The notes beneath the pieces are model-generated. The model was not told where the DNA came from, did not search any database, and saw nothing but the letters and a program-made list of their open reading frames with translations. This document shows, in pieces, positions 25,096 to 30,761 of a stretch of DNA of 41,161 nucleotides. Each line of letters starts with the position of its first letter. Position 1 is the stretch's first letter. The stretch covers positions 1-41,161 of the forward strand of contig JAHDCG010000027.1 of NCBI GenBank assembly GCA_020629965.1. Reading direction: 5' to 3'. The stretch is from Saprospiraceae bacterium (GTDB taxonomy: Bacteria; Bacteroidota; Bacteroidia; Chitinophagales; Saprospiraceae). The translations under genes and the position numbers were made by a program.

Positions 25096-25116
25096 AGACG
25101 TGGCATTGCCACGTCT
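25096..25116. repeat. Short perfect palindrome AGACGTGGCA-T-TGCCACGTCT
   Basis: Ten-base arms around a single T, within GTAGAGACGTGGCATTGCCA. A degenerate relative, AAGACGT (9674-9680) with ACGTCTT (9690-9696), opens the 114-bp array. It lies in the 634-bp gene-free region downstream of lysS (24996-25629). That region also holds a terminator and a foldback element and shows no gene I can support. Confidence 0.6.
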
Positions 25117-25200
25117 TCTTAGGCAAAACACTCTGTTTTATGGCTCCCGACAAGATTATGAAAAACAATCCGACACCAAACAAATTTTTCATTTTACAAA

Positions 25201-25238
25201 AAAGGCAATCGATGCTTCGGTATCGGTTGCCTTTTTTT
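25201..25238 (+). terminator. Intrinsic terminator downstream of lysS
   Basis: AAAGGCAATCGAT (25201-25213) pairs with ATCGGTTGCCTTT (25222-25234) with one mismatch or wobble, followed by TTTT. It lies about 205 bp past the lysS stop and is the first clear terminator on that strand. Confidence 0.8.
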
Positions 25239-25279
25239 ATTTCCTTTTAAAAATTTTAAACGCCGCCTTATTTATAAAC

Positions 25280-25443
25280 TAAGTAGGTGACGGTATTTAT
25301 TTCGGTAAATTTAAGGACAAGATTTTTTCGTATATTTTCTTTAAAAAATCAGTGCATAGCCGTAGCTACGGACTTATTTTTTGGAGGAAATAGGCGGAAA
25401 AAGATGTTTTTAAATTACCGAAATAAATATTGTCACCTACTTA
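25280..25443. mobile_element. 164-bp foldback (MITE-like) element
   Basis: The 28-base terminal inverted repeats are 25281-25308 (begins AAGTAGGTGACGG) and 25415-25442 (ends GTCACCTACTT), with two mismatches. One flanking base pair extends them to 25280-25443. The interior also folds back imperfectly to the centre CCGTAGCTACGG (25360-25371), so the whole element is one long interrupted palindrome. It encodes nothing. I see no clear target-site duplication. Transposition as a non-autonomous element is inference. Confidence 0.65.
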
Positions 25444-25629
25444 ACGGTTGCCCCCGCTTTTATTTCCCTATTTATTTCAATACTAACTTCTACCCTTTCT
25501 CCTCTATAAAGAAACTGCCCCGTGCCGTTGGCATTTTATGGCAAATCTATCGAGATGCACAAAGAGGAAATTCACTTCCTCCGCAAATCCGCATCATTCG
25601 CGAATCTATCCACCTCACACGCACCGATT

Positions 25630-26805
25630 TCACACCAACTTTTGCACCGTCGTCTCCGCCGTTAAATTCCAATTTTTATCTACATTCAACAGGTTTAATC
25701 CCGGAGTTTTCCCGACTTCAATACTGCCGATTTCTTTTTCCATACCGAGGGCTTCAGCGCCGTTGAGGGTTGCCCATTGCAGCAGGGTCGGCAGGTCGAG
25801 GTAAGATTGGTAGCGGCTGATGGTCTTCATCTCGTCGAGGACGGAGAGCGTCCAATTCGAGGTCAGCGAGTCGGTGCCGATGGTCATTTTGGCATCGTTG
25901 TCGATAAAGGCTTGGTAGTTCGGCAAGCGGTTTTCGATGTAGAGATTGGCGTTGGCGCAGGTTGCCCAAAAGACGCGGTCGCCCCACGCTTGGGCGGCTT
26001 GAATATCGGCGGCGGTGGTCAGGGTGTTGTGGACAAAAAGGGTACGATTTTTCGGATTCATGCGCTCCAAAGCGTAATAAATCGAGCTTTTGCCGCTTGC
26101 CGAAAATTTGTCTAACGGTATGTCGAAGCCGTTGTAGAAGTCCAAAAATTGACCCGTTTTGCTCTCGAAAAGCAAATTTTCGGGCGGCGTTTCCTGATTG
26201 TGAATGCTGACGGTGGCGTTCTCGTCGTTCACTTCATTTATCAATTCAAATAGTTTTTTACTGACGGAATACGGCGCGTGCGGCACGGTAGATTTACGAT
26301 TACCGTTGCCGTCGGCATGGTCAGCGTACACTTCCATGTAGGCGTCAAAATAGTGTTGCGCCTGACTATCCTGCAAAAAGTCGAACATTTCTACGAAAGA
26401 ATAATAGCGAATGTCGCTCTCCTCTTTGACTTTTTTGGTGTCTAATTTATTGGAAATATCACCGACGGCAACAATGCCGCCCTCCCGCATTTCTCGGTCG
26501 CCGGCGAGAATGGCGGCGTCGATTTCTTCCTGCGGCCGGTTGCGCATCGTCACGACTTTGGTGATGAAGGGAATGAGTCCGGTGCCGGTCTCGACCTTGC
26601 CTTTCATGTGCGACAGTTCCAAATGACAATGCGTGTTGACGAAGCCGGGCGTGATGATGCCTCGGTGTTTTTCGAGGTCGCCGGCGTCGTGTTTTTCGCG
26701 GGCATCGACGGCGAGGATTTTGCCGTTTTTATCAACGGTGACAACGCCGTTTTTGAGGGGTTCGCCCGTGGCGGTGAAGATGTAATCGGCGGTTATTTTT
26801 CTCAT
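25630..26805 (-). CDS. Amidohydrolase-family (SsnA/ATZ-TRZ-like) metal-dependent deaminase or hydrolase
   Basis: A 391-residue cytosolic metalloenzyme of the amidohydrolase superfamily, subtype with one metal. Visible ligands are His59 and His61 in THCHLELSHMKGK, His202 with Glu205 in SIHNQETPPEN, His259 in TLFVHNTLT and Asp312 in IGTDSLTSN. This is the order expected for cytosine/adenosine-deaminase-like members. The N-terminal beta-sandwich segment (ADYIFTATGEPLKNGVV) and the C-terminal LGMEKEIGSIEVGKTPGL that rejoins it are both present, so the protein is complete. Possible substrates include S-adenosylhomocysteine or methylthioadenosine, or aminodeoxyfutalosine in the futalosine menaquinone route. 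No neighbouring gene supports a choice, so I leave the substrate open. It starts with ATG at 26805. The DUF1015 gene upstream on the same strand is 131 bp away, across a REP-like copy. Confidence 0.85.
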   Translation of the reverse strand: MRKITADYIFTATGEPLKNGVVTVDKNGKILAVDAREKHDAGDLEKHRGIITPGFVNTHCHLELSHMKGKVETGTGLIPFITKVVTMRNRPQEEIDAAILAGDREMREGGIVAVGDISNKLDTKKVKEESDIRYYSFVEMFDFLQDSQAQHYFDAYMEVYADHADGNGNRKSTVPHAPYSVSKKLFELINEVNDENATVSIHNQETPPENLLFESKTGQFLDFYNGFDIPLDKFSASGKSSIYYALERMNPKNRTLFVHNTLTTAADIQAAQAWGDRVFWATCANANLYIENRLPNYQAFIDNDAKMTIGTDSLTSNWTLSVLDEMKTISRYQSYLDLPTLLQWATLNGAEALGMEKEIGSIEVGKTPGLNLLNVDKNWNLTAETTVQKLV

Positions 26806-26913
26806 TTCTGTTGTTTTTAGCAGATATGCGGATTTAACGGATGAGGCGGATTTGTGCGGATTTTTTGTTTCGCTTTAATCTGCTTTATTTATCTCTCTTT
26901 TGATTTTACTTTC

Positions 26914-26940
26914 CGACGACTTAAAAGTCGCGGTTACTAA
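26914..26940. repeat. REP-like hairpin, copy E, overlapping a stop codon
   Basis: Contains CGACTT-AA-AAGTCG (26917-26930) and the conserved tail CGGTTACTAA. On the minus strand the tail reads TTAGTAACCG, and its TAG (26939-26937) is the stop codon of the DUF1015 gene, with TAA next in frame. Confidence 0.75.
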
Positions 26941-28043
26941 AAGTCTCTTACTGCCAAGCCGTTTTTCATGCGCGGCTCGAACCAGGTGCTTTTGGGCGGC
27001 AAGACCGCGCCGGCGTCCGATATTTTCATAAAATCCGCCATTTGGACGGGGTACAAAATGAAGCCGATGCGGTGGTCGCTTTTGATAACTTTATCGCGGA
27101 CTTTTTCGGTGCCGGCTACGCCTTCGACGTAGCGGACGCGGGTATCGGTGCGCACGTCTTCAATGCCGAGAATATCATGTAACACTTTGTCATTCAGCAT
27201 TTTAACGTCGAGCAGCACGTCGTTTTCGTAGTATTCTTCGATGATTTTCGGTCGCCAGGTGAGGGCATAAATTTCACCTTTGGTAATCATAATTATCTCG
27301 TGCTTACGCAGCGGTTTTCTGATTTCTTCCAAAATTTCAATGTCGAAAAGTTTGGAGAGTTTCGCCATGAAGAGCGTGGGAGACATGTCTTCGAGAGCGT
27401 CGATAACGCGGTTAAAATCCCAAATTTGCAGTTCATCGGTCGGAAAAAATGCGGCGAGAATGTGACCGAAATCTTCGGGTGTTTTACCGGCGTCGCGGGC
27501 GTGCAAAGTGGATTGCGCGGCGATGCGGTGGTGTCCGTCGGCGATGTAGGCGGTCGGTACGTTTTCGCCGAAAATGGTTTGCAGCCGCTCAATTTGTTGC
27601 CAGTCGGTGACTTCCCAGAAGCAGTGTTTGCTGTTGTCGCCTTCAAAATCGAGGTGATAGGCGGGTTCTTTTTCGGAGATATTTTCGGCGATAAAATTTT
27701 GCAAATTTTCCTCGTTTCTGACCGCCAGCAAAATGGGTTTTACCTGTGCTCCGCGCAACAGCAGCAGGTGAATTTGTTGCTGCTCTTTGGTCGCCAAAGT
27801 GTGCTCGTGCTTTTTGATATTGTTCTCGACGTATTCGCGGATATCGACACAGGAAATGATACCGGTGTGATTGCGCTGCGGGGTCTGAATTTGATAAATC
27901 AGCACACACTCCTGCCCGCTGCGCTCAAAAAGACCGGTCTTGCGATAATTCGGATATTCTTCTTTGACGGTCGAAAAAAAAGTATCGGCGGAGGTGATGT
28001 ACTTGAGATTGGGTTTGACGGTGCGAAAAGGGAATATTTTCAT
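26937..28043 (-). CDS. DUF1015 family protein
   Basis: From the ATG at 28043 the protein is 368 residues. It begins MKIFPFRTVKPNLKYI, like the family start (PFRAVRP-type). An in-frame TTG at 28079 would add twelve residues that do not fit the family. The hallmark YIADGHHRIAAQS lies at 166-178. Other family features are the LLLLRGAQVKPILLAVRNEE segment near 93-112 and the ILGIEDVRTDTRVRYVEG segment near the C-terminal third. DUF1015 proteins are soluble and of unknown biochemistry; the IADGHHR motif has suggested a ParB-like or nucleotide-linked fold to some annotators, but I would not assign a reaction. In many Bacteroidota the gene is next to serC/serA; here it stands alone. The TAG stop is provided by a REP-like repeat. 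Confidence 0.88.
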   Translation of the reverse strand: MKIFPFRTVKPNLKYITSADTFFSTVKEEYPNYRKTGLFERSGQECVLIYQIQTPQRNHTGIISCVDIREYVENNIKKHEHTLATKEQQQIHLLLLRGAQVKPILLAVRNEENLQNFIAENISEKEPAYHLDFEGDNSKHCFWEVTDWQQIERLQTIFGENVPTAYIADGHHRIAAQSTLHARDAGKTPEDFGHILAAFFPTDELQIWDFNRVIDALEDMSPTLFMAKLSKLFDIEILEEIRKPLRKHEIIMITKGEIYALTWRPKIIEEYYENDVLLDVKMLNDKVLHDILGIEDVRTDTRVRYVEGVAGTEKVRDKVIKSDHRIGFILYPVQMADFMKISDAGAVLPPKSTWFEPRMKNGLAVRDF

Positions 28044-28255
28044 AAACGAGGTTAGGTAACTGTTTTTTGTTTGTTGCAAAATCCGCTTTTATCGCAATTT
28101 AATTTATACGAAAAAAGGTGGTGTCGGTCTTGCGGGCGCAAAGTACGGCGCAATCGGGAAGATTGCAAAGTAATGAGGTGCGTAATGTTTGAGTTTTGTC
28201 ACTAAACACCCGAGTCATACGTAACAAATAAACGCCTAAACAAATAAACATCTCC

Positions 28256-29038
28256 TCAAAAATGCTGCTCCACCAATTCATCCGTTTTCTCCTGACTCAA
28301 CCGGCGATATAATTTTCCGTTAATTGCAAAACTGACTATACCCGTCTCTTCACTCACCAAAAATGCGGCAACCTCGGTGCGCTCCGTAATCCCGACGGCG
28401 GCGCGGTGACGCAGACCGACGCTTTGCGGTAAGTCGGCACTGTCGGACAGCGGCAGAATGCAGCCGGCGGCAATGATTTTATCGCCTTTTATCAGCATTG
28501 CGCCGTCGTGCAGCGGGCTGTTTTTAAAGAATATATTTTCAATGAGCGGGCGGCTGATGTCGGCATTGAGTTTGACGCCGCTTTCGGCAATGCCCTCCAG
28601 ATTGGCATTTTTATTCAAAATTATCAAAGCCCCTTCTTTGCGTTTGCTCATGCGGTGCAAGGCTTTTTTCAACTCGTCGGCAGCGTGTCGATTAGCCTCG
28701 ATTTCCGCCTCTCCCCTGTCCAAAAGTCGGTTTAACAGTTTGGAACGTTGGCGCAGTGTATTATTGGCAAAAGTGATAAGAAAACGGCGTACCTCGGGCT
28801 GAAAAACGATAATCAAAATGATAACTCCCGTGCTGATGAGCAGCCCGATTATCGAACTTAACATTTGCATGTTCAAAGCTCGCACCGCCCACGACAACAC
28901 CAGCAAGGTCAGCACCCCGAGAAAAATATTGACCGCGATGCTGCCGCGCAGCAGCTTGTACAGCTGGAATAACAACCAACCGACAACAAGTACGTCCAAT
29001 AAATCCCACAACGTGACGGGAAGGAAGCCTATTTCCAT
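28256..29038 (-). CDS. cdaA: Diadenylate cyclase CdaA (c-di-AMP synthase)
   Basis: Makes cyclic di-AMP from two ATP at the inner membrane. The 260-residue protein has three N-terminal membrane segments (about 12-30, 35-52 and 58-80). A DisA_N/DAC catalytic domain follows with both signature motifs: Asp178-Gly179-Ala180 in SPLHDGAMLI and Arg210-His211-Arg212 in GLRHRAAVGITERTEV. Length matches the CdaA/DacA (TIGR00159) family. In several Bacteroidota this gene follows folP; here its divergent neighbour is a DUF2853 gene and no folP or cdaR is adjacent. The ATG at 29038 lies beside a cluster of the ACGATGTACGA phrase (29049-29103) in the divergent spacer. c-di-AMP commonly controls potassium and osmotic balance; the targets here are not in the window. 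Confidence 0.95.
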   Translation of the reverse strand: MEIGFLPVTLWDLLDVLVVGWLLFQLYKLLRGSIAVNIFLGVLTLLVLSWAVRALNMQMLSSIIGLLISTGVIILIIVFQPEVRRFLITFANNTLRQRSKLLNRLLDRGEAEIEANRHAADELKKALHRMSKRKEGALIILNKNANLEGIAESGVKLNADISRPLIENIFFKNSPLHDGAMLIKGDKIIAAGCILPLSDSADLPQSVGLRHRAAVGITERTEVAAFLVSEETGIVSFAINGKLYRRLSQEKTDELVEQHF

Positions 29039-29235
29039 AATAAGAATGACGATGTACGATTTACGATGTACGAATTACGATGTACGAATTACGATGTACG
29101 ATTCCACTTTTACCTTCTCACCTCTCACCTCTCACCTCAAAATCCCAAAACCCTCACGAAATAATCTAAAAAACTTCGTTTTCAGACTTTTTTCACCAAA
29201 AACGGGTAATTCCTCGCTTATTCGCTGCAAAATTA

Positions 29236-29243
29236 TATCTTTG
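29236..29243 (+). promoter_or_regulatory. Candidate -7 element (TATCTTTG) of the DUF2853-trpA unit
   Basis: TATCTTTGCC matches TAnnTTTG followed by C, 58 bp before the DUF2853 ATG. It could drive both DUF2853 and trpA, because no separate promoter fits in the 35 bp before trpA. Confidence 0.55.
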
Positions 29244-29300
29244 CCACTACGTGAAGCCGATTTCGCGTACCAAATTTTCAACTAAATTTAAACATAACTT

Positions 29301-29636
29301 ATGAGTACTAACGCAGAAAAACTTGAAAAGTATAAAGGTACCGCCATGTCACAATTGAATGACGCCGGGGTGAAAGACATCGATGTATCTTTGCTGGATA
29401 CCCTCGTCAATCGCATGAAAACCATGATTGACAACCGCGATGCAACACTTGTTTCGACGAGTGATAAAGCAGAATTGGAAACCGTGCGCAAAAACTTCGT
29501 AGTGAAAAAACTTGAAGTCAGCGATAAAGAAGAAGGCATGAAAGCGGTGAATGCCGTGGCCGAAAAAATGAAAGGCGAGCGCAACAAGAACCGCGCGGCT
29601 TTTTATTACCTGGTACAAAAAGAACTCGGTAAGTAG
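29301..29636 (+). CDS. DUF2853 family protein
   Basis: A small soluble all-helical protein of 111 residues. The DUF2853 hallmarks are visible: the DTLVNRMKTMIDNRDATLVS segment (about 33-52), ELETVRKNFVVKKL (about 58-71) and the C-terminal NRAAFYYLVQKELGK. No signal peptide or membrane segment. Function is unknown; I recall the family as common in Bacteroidota and proteobacteria. The ATG at 29301 follows an AT-rich stretch without a Shine-Dalgarno sequence. trpA begins 113 bp downstream on the same strand across a terminator-like structure. That could make DUF2853 the proximal gene of a two-gene unit, but a functional link to tryptophan synthesis is not implied by the sequence itself. Confidence 0.88.
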   Translation: MSTNAEKLEKYKGTAMSQLNDAGVKDIDVSLLDTLVNRMKTMIDNRDATLVSTSDKAELETVRKNFVVKKLEVSDKEEGMKAVNAVAEKMKGERNKNRAAFYYLVQKELGK

Positions 29637-29658
29637 GCCCTACCGACCTCGAAATCAG

Positions 29659-29714
29659 GCAGTCGGACTGCCGCAATATTCAGAATGTTGCTGCGGCGAT
29701 ATTCTGAATTTTTT
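29659..29714 (+). terminator. Terminator with competing hairpins between DUF2853 and trpA
   Basis: The 3' hairpin ATTCAGAAT (29678-29686) with ATTCTGAAT (29701-29709), extended inward by partly wobble pairs, is followed by TTTTT: an intrinsic terminator. Upstream, GGCAGTC-G-GACTGCC (29659-29673) forms a second hairpin. GCCGCA (29670-29675) can instead pair with TGCGGC (29692-29697), which would break both. The set resembles an attenuator. There is no Trp codon run or leader peptide, so the classical ribosome-mediated mechanism is not supported. Confidence 0.65.
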
Positions 29715-29749
29715 ATTGTAAAATACCCGACCACACAACACTAAAACTC

Positions 29750-30535
29750 ATGAATCGCATTTCTAAACTCTTCGCCGAGAAGCAAAGAGACATTCTCAAC
29801 ATTTACTTCACGGCGGGCTTCCCGCACTTAGACGCTACCGAAAAAATTATCCTTGCCCTCGACCGCGCCGGCACCGACCTCATCGAAATCGGTATGCCGT
29901 ACAGCGACCCCCTTGCCGACGGCCCGACCATACAGGAAAGCGGCACGGCAGCCATCAAAAACGGGATGACGGTGGCGTTGCTTTTTGACCAAGTTAAGGA
30001 AGTGCGTAAACAGACGGAGATTCCGATGGTACTGATGGGTTACTTCAACCAAGTGATGCAATACGGCGAAGAGAAATTTTTCCGAGATGCTGCCGCTGCG
30101 GGCGTTGACGGTTTGATTTTGCCGGACTTGCCGCTGTATGAATACGAAAATTTCTACCAAAAAATGATAACCGAAGCGGGTCTGAAAATGAGCTTTCTCA
30201 TCACGCCGCAGACATCGGAAGACCGCATCCGCAAGGTCGATGAATTGACGGAAGGATTTATTTACGTCGTTTCTTCGGCAGCGATTACGGGGGGTTCGGG
30301 CGGCATTTCACCGGCACAGATTGATTATTTTAATCGCATCAATGCCATGAATTTAAAAAATCCAAAACTCATCGGCTTCGGTATTTCGGACAAAAAATCT
30401 TTCGATACGGCGGCCGCACACGCAAACGGTGCGATTATCGGCAGTGCTTTTATTCGGGCTTTGCAAGGGAGTGAGGATGTGAAGAAAACGGCGGCGGAGT
30501 TTGTGAGAAAGATACGGTTGACGGAAGATTATTGA
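29750..30535 (+). CDS. trpA: Tryptophan synthase alpha chain
   Basis: Cleaves indole-3-glycerol phosphate to indole and glyceraldehyde-3-phosphate, working as a complex with TrpB. The 261-residue TIM barrel is of normal length. The catalytic pair is Glu46 in DLIEIGMPYSDP and Asp57 in DPLADGPTIQ. The phosphate-binding and late barrel motifs include GVDGLILPDLPLYEYE (near 115-130), YVVSSAAITGGSGG (near 170-183) and IGFGISDKKS (near 205). The ATG at 29750 follows a terminator-like region by only 35 bp. That leaves no room for an independent promoter with -33 and -7 elements outside the hairpins. In most Bacteroidota trpA ends a trpEGDCFBA cluster; here it is separated from every other trp gene. 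Confidence 0.97.
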   Translation: MNRISKLFAEKQRDILNIYFTAGFPHLDATEKIILALDRAGTDLIEIGMPYSDPLADGPTIQESGTAAIKNGMTVALLFDQVKEVRKQTEIPMVLMGYFNQVMQYGEEKFFRDAAAAGVDGLILPDLPLYEYENFYQKMITEAGLKMSFLITPQTSEDRIRKVDELTEGFIYVVSSAAITGGSGGISPAQIDYFNRINAMNLKNPKLIGFGISDKKSFDTAAAHANGAIIGSAFIRALQGSEDVKKTAAEFVRKIRLTEDY

Positions 30536-30550
30536 AGAGTTACTACTGTG

Positions 30551-30578
30551 TAACAAAAATTCTTTTGAATTTTTGTTA
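30551..30578 (+). terminator. AT-rich hairpin between convergent genes
   Basis: TAACAAAAATTC (30551-30562) pairs perfectly with GAATTTTTGTTA (30567-30578) around a TTTT loop, 15 bp past the trpA stop. A second perfect palindrome, TTCCGATA-GT-TATCGGAA (30592-30609), follows. Either may terminate trpA or the convergent gene ending at 30762; T-runs are short, so confidence is moderate. Confidence 0.5.
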
Positions 30579-30761
30579 TTTAAAAGTTTAGTTCCGATAG
30601 TTATCGGAATTAACCGTTTAGAACCGCCTGCTACGACTAAACGATCGAACGCATAAATCTTATCAGCCAAACCGTCTCGCGGGGTTTCAACATCTCAACG
30701 ATTCAACAAAAATCCTCTAATCCTGTCCGCCTTTTACGGTCTGTCTCTCAAGGTCAAAACC

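Noticed and set aside
25053-25804. Plus-strand frames of 65-159 codons downstream of lysS
   Set aside because: They run through the palindrome, the terminator and the foldback element and into the antisense of the amidohydrolase gene; no domain or start signal supports them.
29637-29749. Classical trp leader peptide
   Set aside because: No short frame with consecutive Trp codons exists; there is no TGG in the interval.
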